A stretch of DNA of 64,000 nt from Rickettsia typhi (lineage in GTDB: Bacteria > Pseudomonadota > Alphaproteobacteria > Rickettsiales > Rickettsiaceae). How positions within the stretch are numbered: the first letter of the stretch is position 1; every line of letters starts with the position of its first letter. A model generated the notes under the pieces. That model saw only the letters and a program-made list of their open reading frames with translations, was not told where the DNA came from and ran no database searches. Shown piece by piece: positions 10,657 through 18,988 of the stretch. A program made the position numbers and the translations under genes. The stretch spans positions 23,063 through 87,062 of the forward strand of contig CAMCMD010000002.1 of the NCBI GenBank assembly GCA_945875975.1. The letters run 5' to 3'.

Positions 10657-10902
10657 ATGATCAGCAAAACTCTTTCCATAGGTTCTAGGGGACAAATAAC
10701 GCTTCCTAAGAAGTTACGTGATTTATTTAAAACTAATACCATAGTACTTGAGCTAGTTGATAATCAGCATGCTGTAATTTCTCCAGTTCCTGATGTGGGA
10801 GGAGCAATTTCTGAATTTAAGAAAGAAACAGATTTTTCTTTCGATGAAATACGTAATAATGCATGGATTGATTCTACCAAAGCAAGAGAAGATCAGAGAT
10901 GA
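10657..10902 (+). CDS. vapB: VapB-type antitoxin, AbrB/SpoVT domain
   Basis: An 81-residue protein whose first 45 residues form the swapped-hairpin AbrB DNA-binding domain ('SIGSRGQITLPKKLRDLF'). The C-terminal acidic/aromatic tail ('ETDFSFDEIRNNAWIDSTK') would wrap and block the toxin. The 3' end overlaps vapC by 4 nt (ATGA), the standard coupling of antitoxin and toxin. A palindrome with a -10 element lies just upstream. It is intact although flanked by decayed genes. Confidence 0.88.
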   Translation: MISKTLSIGSRGQITLPKKLRDLFKTNTIVLELVDNQHAVISPVPDVGGAISEFKKETDFSFDEIRNNAWIDSTKAREDQR

Positions 10903-11285
10903 AAAAATATATAGTAGATACCAATTTTATACTTCGTTATTTACTCGCAGATAATAAAGACCAATATAAAACAGCAAAAACTATCTTTGATCAGGCAAGA
11001 GATGGTAGGGTACAAATTGAACTTGAACAATCTGTGTTTGTGGAAACTATTTTTGTCCTGTCCTCATTTTATAAAATCCCTAAAAATAAGATTATTGAAA
11101 TCATGCATGCGTTTTTATCTTATAAGGGCATAGAAACAAAAAAAGATTTATTTCATAACGCCTTAGAGATATATCAAAACCATAACATCCATATTGTAGA
11201 TTCTATTATCGTCGCTAAAAGTGTACTAGATAGCGTTCTAATACTGACATTTGACAAAAAACTAGAACTAATACTGCAAAAATGA
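10899..11285 (+). CDS. vapC: VapC-type toxin, PIN-domain ribonuclease
   Basis: A 128-residue single-domain PIN protein. The four acidic residues that bind Mg2+ are in place: Asp7 in 'IVDTNFILRYLL', Glu49 in 'FVETIFVLS', Asp101 in 'HIVDSIIVAKS' and Asp119 in 'LTFDKKL'. VapC toxins cut tRNA or rRNA and are neutralised by VapB. The start overlaps vapB by 4 nt. All catalytic positions are kept, so the pair looks functional. The RNA target cannot be told from sequence. Confidence 0.9.
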   Translation: MKKYIVDTNFILRYLLADNKDQYKTAKTIFDQARDGRVQIELEQSVFVETIFVLSSFYKIPKNKIIEIMHAFLSYKGIETKKDLFHNALEIYQNHNIHIVDSIIVAKSVLDSVLILTFDKKLELILQK

Positions 11286-11418
11286 CCGGCAAAAATATAA
11301 GCTATATTTGCAATAGAACCTATTTGTGTTAGTATATGATGTTGTGCAGGAAAAGTTGCACTTTTTCTTCATATGTACCTTAATCAAGAGAAATTGCTAT
11401 TAATTATAGGAGGTATAC

Positions 11419-11688
11419 ATGAAAGGCTCACATGCAAATACAGAACCTAACATAGGAATCTTAGAACAAAAAGAATCAAGTCCATTGAATCTTGCTATAC
11501 TGAATAATACATCAGAACATATCGACCGCGCTGAAGCTGATAAAGGGGTATATACATTCCGGGAAATATTGCAACTGTCATTACAAGATAAAACAACTGT
11601 ATCAAACAACGGAATCCCTGAAGATATTCAAGTTACCGGAAATACATCCCAACCAACAGAATACTGTTGTGAGTGCGTGATTTTATGA
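11419..11688 (+). CDS. small protein with C-terminal CaaX prenylation box (candidate effector)
   Basis: An 89-residue, soluble, polar protein of no family I recognise. Its start is well supported: an AGGAGG ribosome site lies about 6 nt before the ATG, the strongest in this region. The last seven residues are Cys-Cys-Glu-Cys-Val-Ile-Leu. Cys86-Val-Ile-Leu is a canonical CaaX box, and X = Leu is read by host geranylgeranyltransferase I. Two more cysteines at 83 and 84 could be palmitoylated, as in Ras-type tails. Bacteria lack protein prenyltransferases, and Legionella is known to exploit host CaaX processing with its effectors. A role as a host-membrane-anchored effector is therefore plausible, but it is inference. 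No signal peptide is visible. It lies between vapC and a convergent gene remnant. Confidence 0.6.
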   Translation: MKGSHANTEPNIGILEQKESSPLNLAILNNTSEHIDRAEADKGVYTFREILQLSLQDKTTVSNNGIPEDIQVTGNTSQPTEYCCECVIL

Positions 11689-11775
11689 TTGCCACATATA
11701 CTTATGATAGTATGGTATTACAAAACACCTTAATCGCATCGTCTATAAATCCGCCAGAGTGTTGGTTATTACTAC

Positions 11776-12309
11776 TTAGAGTGGGTTAATAAGGGGCATG
11801 TCTTCTAAGGGCTCAATAGCAAACTCCTTGTTTCGGTTTAGTAAGCGTTCAACAAATTCCTTTTTTGCTCCCATAGAGAATATCTCTTTTATGATATCTT
11901 GTTGTTCAGCATAACGAGCTATAATAATAGCTCTAGAGGATTCTTTTTGAAACTCTTGTTCATTTCCAGTTAACTTATAATAATTCAGTATTTCTTTCCC
12001 TAACCCTATATTCCCTTTCTGACAGACATCGAATGTTAGTGTATGCTGCATATCTTTTTCGAATTGTCTGCCCATAATTTCTTTACATGCCTCTAAAAAC
12101 AACTGTGAAACTTGGTTTAAACCTTTATTATACAGAAAATTTTTATCTAGAAATTCTACAAGTTTAATCGATGGTTTAATTCCTTTTTGTAAGAAAACAT
12201 TCATGGCAAGTTTTTTATTGCCAATAATAGCTAAAGCTATACCTTTCTTCATTGCTATTGCTATTTCTTCAGGAAGCAAATCATTTTGGGAAATTAATTG
12301 ATTAATCAC
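11776..12309 (-). CDS. helical ankyrin-like protein, probably 5'-truncated
   Basis: A 177-residue, mostly helical protein. Stretches such as 'GIALAIIGNKKLAMNVFLQK' and 'EIFSMGAKKEFVERLLNRNK' resemble degenerate ankyrin units. The only in-frame start near the 5' end is a GTG at 12307-12309 without a good ribosome site. The same frame stays open a further 39 codons, to 12426, with protein-like sequence ('LALQQHLPDAVWQDDVD') but no ATG. It therefore looks like the 3' part of a longer ankyrin-type gene that lost its beginning. It could still be expressed from the GTG. No function can be given. Confidence 0.45.
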   Translation of the reverse strand: MINQLISQNDLLPEEIAIAMKKGIALAIIGNKKLAMNVFLQKGIKPSIKLVEFLDKNFLYNKGLNQVSQLFLEACKEIMGRQFEKDMQHTLTFDVCQKGNIGLGKEILNYYKLTGNEQEFQKESSRAIIIARYAEQQDIIKEIFSMGAKKEFVERLLNRNKEFAIEPLEDMPLINPL

Positions 12310-12451
12310 GTCTACATCATCTTGCCATACAGCATCTGGTAAGTGTTGTTGTAATGCTAGAATTTGTGATCCAGAGTCATTAGAAAGTTTTGACAGATTA
12401 TTTTCTCCATACAGTAATTTATAGTTTTATGTACCAATCTATTTTTTACTG

Positions 12452-13213
12452 TTACCCCTTAAAAAAATATTCTAAGGTTGTAACTAAGCGTATCTTTTTT
12501 CGTATACTTTTTTTCTCAGCTTGAGAGTTACTATATTCATCGTTTCTATCTCCACCATCTGCAGAACTCATTGTAAATGTTCCTTGATTAGCTCTTTTTA
12601 GGCTTCCTATTTCGTTCCCTGAATCCTCTGCAAATTTTAGTGCTGCCTTTCATGCATTCTTAATTGCTTCTTCTAACATTTCTGGCTTTATTTCGTTAAA
12701 CTTTGTAAATTCGTAAGATAAACCATCATAACCATCGGCACCTATTGCTACTCCTTGTTGCACTAATAAGTTCTGTAATTGAGTTACCTTTCTAACTAAT
12801 TCTACTTTTGAAGTTTTTAAAATTATACTGGCGTTAATTATATAACGAAACTCTTCAGAAGTAGTATTTCTATAAGTTTGGGCTAATAAATCTGTAACCA
12901 AATAGCTTCCTATTTCTACTTCATTTGTTTGAAATCCCTGTTTTATCAAAAAATCCATTACCGTATTCCTATCAGTATTAATTTTATTATTAACTTCATT
13001 TAGGTTGTTTCCTGTTGCTTTAATAGTAATATTCCAGATAGCTAAATTAGCTACTACTTCCCTTTCACTTAATCCTTTAACGGTCACATATCTATCCTGC
13101 AAACGAGTTTTTAGAAAAGAATTACCTATGAAATAACCTCCTAGTGCTATACCAACCGCTAGGATAAAAGCAGCAATTATATAATCTATTTTACATCTTA
13201 TTGATTTTTGCAT
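12452..13213 (-). pseudogene. SIMPL-domain (DUF541) periplasmic protein with in-frame stop
   Basis: The gene starts at ATG 13213 with AAGG upstream. It encodes an N-terminal membrane anchor (residues ~8-30, 'IIAAFILAVGIALGGYFIG') and a SIMPL/DUF541 domain ('TVKGLSEREVVANLAIWNI', 'KVTQLQNLLVQQGVAIGADG'). Codon 188 is TGA (12650-12652). Beyond it the same frame continues for 65 codons with family-like sequence ('KAALKFAEDSGNEIGSL' and a final 'RLVTTLEYFFKG') to TAA at 12452-12454. The full 253 codons match the family length. A single nonsense change therefore removes the last quarter. Proteins of this family bind interleukin-1 receptor-associated kinase in eukaryotes or act as periplasmic oxidative-stress factors; the role here is unknown. 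Confidence 0.8.
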
Positions 13214-13603
13214 AGCTTTACCTTTATTAATTAAGTACTTATATGAGGCGTTTATTTTCTCAATAATTAGTAAGTTTATCATAAAAAGAAGTTATTAAAT
13301 TAAACTTATTTCAGTTTTACTACTAATTTTTTGTTAGGAGGTCAAAAAGTAGCTTCTTTCGTAAGTCATTTTTATATTGCTACGTAATGTTCGCACACTC
13401 TATCCTTCATGTTAGCTATATTTTCCCTTTATTTGATTTTTAAACTGTTGGTTATTATTTATTTGTTAGTACCATAAAATTAACCCTATTTTAATACTAT
13501 TTAGATAAAGTACAATAAAAGACTATAGAATTACTTTATTTTAAAAAGCTAACTATGTTGGAAATTAGGAAAGAAATAGACATAAAATAATAGATAGAGT
13601 GAT
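13214..13603. other. AT-rich intergenic stretch
   Basis: About 390 bp between divergent genes. I see the SIMPL gene leader (ribosome site near 13222) and otherwise AT-rich sequence with no RNA gene, repeat or intact frame. Confidence 0.4.
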
Positions 13604-13858
13604 ATGCACGGTGATAATTATAGTAAAATGATAAAGAGAGTTCTTGGCCTGGCAACAAGGCTTGGTAAGATTGAGTATAGGATAGGAGAAAGTCTAGTAG
13701 GTCTTTATAAAAACCAGATTTTGTTTGGAAAGATAGAACATAATATGATTTACTTGCTTAATTCTCACAATGAATTCGATAAAATAGATATAGAGTTGCT
13801 TGAGCAAGAAGACCTTTTTACAAAGCAGGCACAAAAAGCATATAGTTATATTGAATAA
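13604..13858 (+). CDS. small protein, weakly like the TfoX N-terminal domain
   Basis: An 84-residue protein. The central part ('ESLVGLYKNQILFGKIEHNM') and following 'IYLLN' resemble the glycine-plus-beta-hairpin core of TfoX N-terminal domains ('G-x-G-L-Y-x-x-x-x-F-x-x-I-x-x-x-x-L-Y-x-K'). That similarity is weak and the usual C-terminal half is shorter. There is no signal peptide or membrane helix. No operon partner: an ankyrin-like/SIMPL pair lies upstream on the other strand and the MFS gene downstream is convergent. Confidence 0.4.
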   Translation: MHGDNYSKMIKRVLGLATRLGKIEYRIGESLVGLYKNQILFGKIEHNMIYLLNSHNEFDKIDIELLEQEDLFTKQAQKAYSYIE

Positions 13859-14002
13859 CAACTACTTCTACACTAAATGTAAGACCGAATCTTTGTCAAC
13901 ACTAAGTTCATTTGATGATGGAGAAATTAACGTCATAGATAACTCTTTTACTTCTGAATAAAGGCATCCTCCTCCCCCCTTATTACTAGGTGCTTTTAGT
14001 CC

Positions 14003-15217
14003 CTATAAGAAAGCGCTTCTGGTTTTAAGATTATTAGTATTGCTATAATAAAATAACATAAGAGAAATAGAAAATAACATTGCAAATAAATAAGCAAAGT
14101 TATTTATCGTATTGCTATGAAAGGTTGAAATCATAAAACTAACACCTGCCGTCATCAGATAATACATTGCGCCGAAGATAGATCCGGCAGATCCCGTTAC
14201 CTTTTGATAATCTTCAAGCGCATGGCGTAATAGCATTGGTACAACCATCGCATGCCCCATAAGATGTATTGCCATTGGTCCAAAAATTAGCAAAGCAACA
14301 TATGTTGCTTCATCTGTATCAATCTGTGATCCAATTAATAGCATAATACAGCCAACTGCACTCAAGATAAAGCCAGCCACCCTGATTTTAAGCGTACTAA
14401 CAAATTTACGTACTAAATATCTAGTGATTAATCCTCCTGATAGGTTGGCAACGCTCAGAGCTAAAAACAGTTTGCCATAATTCGATGGAGACATTTCTAA
14501 TCTTCCAATAAAAATAAATGGCGCTTGGATATAAAAACCAAAGCAAATTCCGTTATACATTCCTACTATAAAAGCATAGGTAAGAAGCGTTTTGTCTTTC
14601 AATGCAACTTTTAAGACCGTAAAAAATCTATTATTTTTTGTGGACCCAATATATACATTAGTTTCTGGAAGAAATTTTATATATATGCCAAGTAATATAG
14701 TTGACAGCAAAATAAGAAAATCGAAAATATATTGCCATTGCTCAAAATACTCAATGATATAGCCACCCAGCGCTGAACCTATTGAAGGTACAAATGCCAT
14801 AATGGTTGAAACGCTAGCATAAATATATGACAATTCCCATCCTTTATAGGAATCACGGGCCATAGCCTGAGCAATTACTGATCCTACACTTGCTCCGTAG
14901 GCTTGAGTAAATCTAAATAAAATAAACATTTCTATATTAGTCGATTTACTTATAAGAAAAGTAGCTATAATATAGAAGCCTATTCCAAATATTACCACAG
15001 GTTTCCTACCGTAAATATCTGATATTCTCCCTAAAGTAAAAATTCCTAAGGCAAATCCAACATAGTAAGCACTGGTAGATGACTGAGCAATACTGCCATC
15101 AGTATTTAATTGCCGCGCTATTTCAGGTAAAGCGGCTGAATAAACTGTTTCGGTTAAGGTCGAAAGAGATATAAGGCAATAAAGCAAAATTGGTGGAACT
15201 TTTCCTATTACTTTCAT
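14003..15217 (-). CDS. MFS transporter, Bcr/CflA-like drug:H+ antiporter
   Basis: A 404-residue inner-membrane protein with twelve hydrophobic helices. MFS motif A between TM2 and TM3 is visible as 'LGRISDIYGRKPVVIFG'. 'TETVYSAALPEIARQLN' near residue 22 and 'FRFTQAYGASVGSVIAQAMARD' near residue 103 are typical of Bcr/CflA multidrug exporters. The last residues are short and uncharged in the usual way. It follows ychF on the same strand by 20 bp and may be cotranscribed with it. The substrate is unknown; in Rickettsiales such proteins also move metabolites such as S-adenosylmethionine or organic acids. Confidence 0.85.
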   Translation of the reverse strand: MKVIGKVPPILLYCLISLSTLTETVYSAALPEIARQLNTDGSIAQSSTSAYYVGFALGIFTLGRISDIYGRKPVVIFGIGFYIIATFLISKSTNIEMFILFRFTQAYGASVGSVIAQAMARDSYKGWELSYIYASVSTIMAFVPSIGSALGGYIIEYFEQWQYIFDFLILLSTILLGIYIKFLPETNVYIGSTKNNRFFTVLKVALKDKTLLTYAFIVGMYNGICFGFYIQAPFIFIGRLEMSPSNYGKLFLALSVANLSGGLITRYLVRKFVSTLKIRVAGFILSAVGCIMLLIGSQIDTDEATYVALLIFGPMAIHLMGHAMVVPMLLRHALEDYQKVTGSAGSIFGAMYYLMTAGVSFMISTFHSNTINNFAYLFAMLFSISLMLFYYSNTNNLKTRSAFL

Positions 15218-15237
15218 AACTTAATTACATTATTTTG

Positions 15238-16332
15238 CTAAACATTAAACCTAAAATGTACAACATCTCCATCTTGCATAACATAATCTTTTCCCTCAAC
15301 GCGCATTTTGCCAAGCTCTTTTGCCCTGGCTTCGCTTCCAATTGCAAGATATTCTTCACAGGAAATAACTTCAGCTCTAATAAAACCTTTCTCAAAATCC
15401 GTATGTATAATACCAGCAGCAGCTGGTGCAAGAGATCCGGTTTCAAAAGTCCAAGCGTGAGCTTCTTTAGGCCCGATAGTAAAAAATGACTTTAAGCCGA
15501 GGAGAGAATGAGCCGATTTTATAATTTTGCTAAGGCCTGGTTCTGATAAATTAAGGCTTTCAAGAAATTCTTGTTTTTCTATTGGATCTTCTAGAATAGA
15601 TATTTCTGCTTCAATTTTAGAAGAGATAATTACTACGTTTGCCCCTTCGGAAATTGTTTTTTGCTCTACCAGTTGCGAATAACTATTGCCAGACGTGGCT
15701 TCTGATTCAAGAACATTACACACATATAAAATTGGCTTTGAAGTAAGTAACTGAAGAGCAGCTAGTTCTTTTGCATCAACTTTACCTATTAATGATCTAA
15801 CAGGCCTCCCCTCCTCTAGCACTTTTCTGCAAATTTCCAGAAGTTCTACTTGTAACTGTAATATTTTATCAGTCTTAGCCTTTTTTATTAAATTAGGCAG
15901 GCGTTTATCTACAGAATCTAGGTCTGCGATAATTAACTCAGTTTCTATTACTTCTGCATCTTCAACAGGATCAATTTTACCATGTACATGCGTAATATCT
16001 GGATCCTCAAAACAACGTAGAACATGAATAATAGCATCAACCTCTCTAATATGAGATAAAAATTTATTACCTAATCCTTCTCCTTTACTAGCGCCTTTAA
16101 CAAGACCAGCTATATCAACAAATTCAATAAACTCTGGTATGATTTTAGCCGAACCGGCAGTTTTGGCTAACCTGTTAAGACGAGAATCTGGTACTGGAAC
16201 AACACCAGTATTTGGTTCAATCGTGCAAAAAGGGTAATTGGCTGCCTCTGCATTGCTACTTGCAGTTAGGGCATTAAATAAAGTTGATTTACCAACGTTA
16301 GGTAACCCAACGATTCCACATTTAAGTCTCAT
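15238..16332 (-). CDS. ychF: ribosome-binding ATPase YchF (Obg family)
   Basis: A universally conserved P-loop NTPase that prefers ATP and associates with ribosomes. The G1 motif 'GLPNVGKSTLFNAL' is at residue 9, G3 'DIAGLVKGASKGEGLGNKF' near 67, and the modified G4 'YVCNVLE' near 208 that explains ATP preference. The C-terminal TGS domain closes with 'VEGKDYVMQDGDVVHFRFNV'. The 364-residue length is standard. AAGGA lies about 8 nt before the ATG. It follows pth on the same strand, the usual alphaproteobacterial order rplY-pth-ychF. Confidence 0.97.
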   Translation of the reverse strand: MRLKCGIVGLPNVGKSTLFNALTASSNAEAANYPFCTIEPNTGVVPVPDSRLNRLAKTAGSAKIIPEFIEFVDIAGLVKGASKGEGLGNKFLSHIREVDAIIHVLRCFEDPDITHVHGKIDPVEDAEVIETELIIADLDSVDKRLPNLIKKAKTDKILQLQVELLEICRKVLEEGRPVRSLIGKVDAKELAALQLLTSKPILYVCNVLESEATSGNSYSQLVEQKTISEGANVVIISSKIEAEISILEDPIEKQEFLESLNLSEPGLSKIIKSAHSLLGLKSFFTIGPKEAHAWTFETGSLAPAAAGIIHTDFEKGFIRAEVISCEEYLAIGSEARAKELGKMRVEGKDYVMQDGDVVHFRFNV

Positions 16333-16463
16333 AATTATTTCCTTACTTATATTTTTTGAATTAATTGCTATAAAACTTTAGAATAACAGAGGATTTTCTT
16401 ATATCAGAATCCATATTTTTTAACATTTAAACATAACATAAAAAGCTACGGTTTTCACTAGTT

Positions 16464-17027
16464 TTAAACAGAAATAGCTTTTTTAAATGCTTCAATATCA
16501 CCTAAAATTAGCAGCTCCATATTGCTAGTTAGTAAATCAATATTTCTTAAGATAAATAATTCTTCTTCTTGAGAAAATTTTCCAAGTACAAAGTCTGATA
16601 TTTCGTAAGCTTTATCTTCTGGCCTACCAATGCCCATTCTGATTCTGTGATAATTTGACCCAATATGTTTATCAATAGACTTTAAACCATTGTGTCCACC
16701 TGCTCCTCCACCTATCTTATAGCCAATCTTGCCAAATTTGAGGTCTATATCATCATGAATGACTATAATTTTATCTAAAGGAATTTTATAATATGAACAA
16801 ATTGACTGCACCGCTTCGCCAGATAGATTCATGTAAGTTTCTGGTTTGCAAAGTGCAATATTTTTAGATTTATGTTCTCCAAGCGCAAGTTGAGAATTAA
16901 ATCTAGATTTACTTTGAAATAGTAAGCGATATTCTCTAGATAAAGCATCTACAGCCGTAAAACCAATATTATGCCGGGTGCAGCTATATTCTCTACCAGG
17001 GTTACCAAGGCCAACAATTAGAAACAT
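16464..17027 (-). CDS. pth: peptidyl-tRNA hydrolase
   Basis: Recycles tRNA from peptidyl-tRNAs released by stalled ribosomes. The motifs 'VGLGNPGREYSCTRHNIGF' (Asn9-like and the catalytic His20-like residue in 'TRHNIG'), 'CKPETYMNLSGEAV' and 'IVIHDDIDLKFGKI' with the catalytic Asp are all present. 'GGGAGGHNGLKSI' completes the substrate cleft. The length of 187 residues is standard. It is downstream of rplY (147 bp gap, containing a weak inverted repeat) and upstream of ychF. Confidence 0.97.
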   Translation of the reverse strand: MFLIVGLGNPGREYSCTRHNIGFTAVDALSREYRLLFQSKSRFNSQLALGEHKSKNIALCKPETYMNLSGEAVQSICSYYKIPLDKIIVIHDDIDLKFGKIGYKIGGGAGGHNGLKSIDKHIGSNYHRIRMGIGRPEDKAYEISDFVLGKFSQEEELFILRNIDLLTSNMELLILGDIEAFKKAISV

Positions 17028-17174
17028 TCTACTTAAACCGATACATCAAAAATGGTTTGCAAAAGTTTTTCTTTCCGTTTTTGTCATTCTACACAAAGCT
17101 TAGATATCGGTGGCAGAACGATCAAAGAACTAGCTTCGCATACATGAGAATGATATTCTGGCTCTTGTATACTT

Positions 17175-17789
17175 TTATTTCTTAGCAGCTTCAGCTGGAG
17201 CTACAGCTTCGTCAATGTCATCAGATTTACCTTTTTTACCAACAATTGATGCTATAACAAAATTAGCATTATCTAAAAGTTTAGCACCTACTGGAATCGA
17301 TAAGTCTTTTGCTTTCAAAGATGAACCTATTGGCATTGCCACTACATCAATTTCAATTTTACGAGGCAAGCTGCCCACTGGACAAAGAATTGTGGCAAAT
17401 CTTTTTACTATGTTGAAGTAACCGCCTCTTTTAACACCTAAACAACTTTCTTTGTTTAAGTAAACAATTGGTATCTGTATTTTTTGCATTTTATTTTCTA
17501 AAAATACAAAATCAACATGACTTACAATGTCAGTTATTGGATGTAATTGAATTGCTTTTGGCAGAACTTTAAATTTCTTTTGACCAATTTCAAGTTCAAA
17601 TAACTGAGAAATATACTGAGGTTTTCTATAATATTTGGTTATTTCCTTCTCTTCTATTGCAATAGATAAAGGCTCTTTACCTGCGCCATAGATTGTCGCG
17701 GGCACCATACCTTTTTTTCTTAAAGCCCTAGAAGCCCCTGTCCCTAATTCTTCTCGTAGTTCTGCTGCTAGAGTTAATGCTTCACTCAT
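17175..17789 (-). CDS. rplY: 50S ribosomal protein L25/general stress protein Ctc
   Basis: Binds 5S rRNA in the large subunit. The 204-residue protein has the long CTC form: an N-terminal L25 domain ('LREELGTGASRALRKKGMVP', 'ATIYGAGKEPLSIAIEEKEI') and a C-terminal TL5-type domain ('VKRGGYFNIVKRFATILCPV'). The tail is acidic and alanine-rich. GGAGAT lies 9 nt before the start. It heads the rplY-pth-ychF group and diverges from the AEC transporter across 235 bp. Confidence 0.95.
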   Translation of the reverse strand: MSEALTLAAELREELGTGASRALRKKGMVPATIYGAGKEPLSIAIEEKEITKYYRKPQYISQLFELEIGQKKFKVLPKAIQLHPITDIVSHVDFVFLENKMQKIQIPIVYLNKESCLGVKRGGYFNIVKRFATILCPVGSLPRKIEIDVVAMPIGSSLKAKDLSIPVGAKLLDNANFVIASIVGKKGKSDDIDEAVAPAEAAKK

Positions 17790-18024
17790 CTTTAAATATC
17801 TCCAAATTTCTTATGTAAGCCCTGGTGAGCTCTGTATTGTTTTAGACTTTTTAAGCCTCGTAATATATAGCGTCTGTCCCAAACATTCAAGAGTTTTTTA
17901 TATAATTAATGTAACATAGTGAAATAGCCAAATATTCGGTAGATTGATTTTGAGTAAATGGTTATAATGAATTTTTACAAACCAACGATAATATCAGACT
18001 AAACAACTTTAAAAATTATATATT

Positions 18025-18960
18025 ATGGCAGTATTTAGTCTAGTATTTTTAAAAGTATTATCGTCGCTCTTGAGCGTATTAATTGGCTATTTGTCGGGCA
18101 AGTTCTCAAATGTAGAAAAAGATAGTATTGCTTCTTTACTATTTTATTTCGTTGCTCCTATTGTGTTTTTTGCTATTCCAACAAGCACCGAACTAACATT
18201 TAGTTCTCTTGGAATTTTAGCACTAACTTTTGTTTTATGTACAATGCTAAGTCTTTTTAGTTACTGGCTATATGGAAAAGTATGGCAAGATTCACATAGA
18301 AATATTTTAGCTCTATCTGCTGGAACGGGAAATAGCGGTTACGTAGTTTTGCCGATTGCAGCTGCTCTATTTGATGATCACACCCTCAGTATTTATGCGC
18401 TTGGCTTGATTGGTATTTCTATTTGTGAAGCCTCAGTTGGGTGCTATTTTTGCGCAAGAAGTGTAGGCACATTTAAGCAAAGTGTGTTGCGGGTAGCAAA
18501 ATTACCACTTTTAAATGCATTCTTCTTAGGCTGCGCAATGAGTTTTTTAGGCTTCCATCTACCCGATTTTTTTGATGATTTTATTAGCAATATGAAAGGC
18601 GCTTTCTCAATATTGGGTATGGTAACTATTGGACTCGCTCTATCGAGTATTAAAGAATTTGATTTTGATATAAAATTTACTGCTGCTGCCTTTGCTAGTA
18701 AATTTCTATTTTATCCGGCGCTATTTAATATATTTATTTTACTGGACCGTTTTTATTTTAAATGGCTTGATGTCAACTATTATAACGCTCTACAGTTGCT
18801 CTGCGTTGCACCAATGGCTACTAATACAATTGTACTAGCGTCACTGTATAAAATTTATCCGGAGAAAGTAGCAACTGCGGTATTGCTTTCTTTGCTCTTT
18901 GTTTTACTATACATGCCCATTATGGCGACGATTTTCCTTGAAGGAATTCTTACTACATAG
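18025..18960 (+). CDS. AEC-family permease (auxin efflux carrier-like)
   Basis: A 311-residue inner-membrane protein with about ten hydrophobic helices in two related halves, typical of the AEC/bile-acid-transporter superfamily. The broken-helix sequences 'GTGNSGYVVLPIAAALFDD' near residue 108 and 'CVAPMATNTIVLASLYKIYP' near 262 are the substrate-site signatures. Bacterial members move malate, malonate or other organic acids; which one is carried here is unknown. It stands alone, 28 bp before trxB on the same strand. Confidence 0.88.
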   Translation: MAVFSLVFLKVLSSLLSVLIGYLSGKFSNVEKDSIASLLFYFVAPIVFFAIPTSTELTFSSLGILALTFVLCTMLSLFSYWLYGKVWQDSHRNILALSAGTGNSGYVVLPIAAALFDDHTLSIYALGLIGISICEASVGCYFCARSVGTFKQSVLRVAKLPLLNAFFLGCAMSFLGFHLPDFFDDFISNMKGAFSILGMVTIGLALSSIKEFDFDIKFTAAAFASKFLFYPALFNIFILLDRFYFKWLDVNYYNALQLLCVAPMATNTIVLASLYKIYPEKVATAVLLSLLFVLLYMPIMATIFLEGILTT

Positions 18961-18988
18961 TCAATCACAACTTAAAACACGGTAAAGT

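Noticed and set aside
17080..17155. Inverted repeat between rplY and pth
   Set aside because: Arms are only about 7 bp with a long loop; chance cannot be excluded, so it is not listed as a feature.
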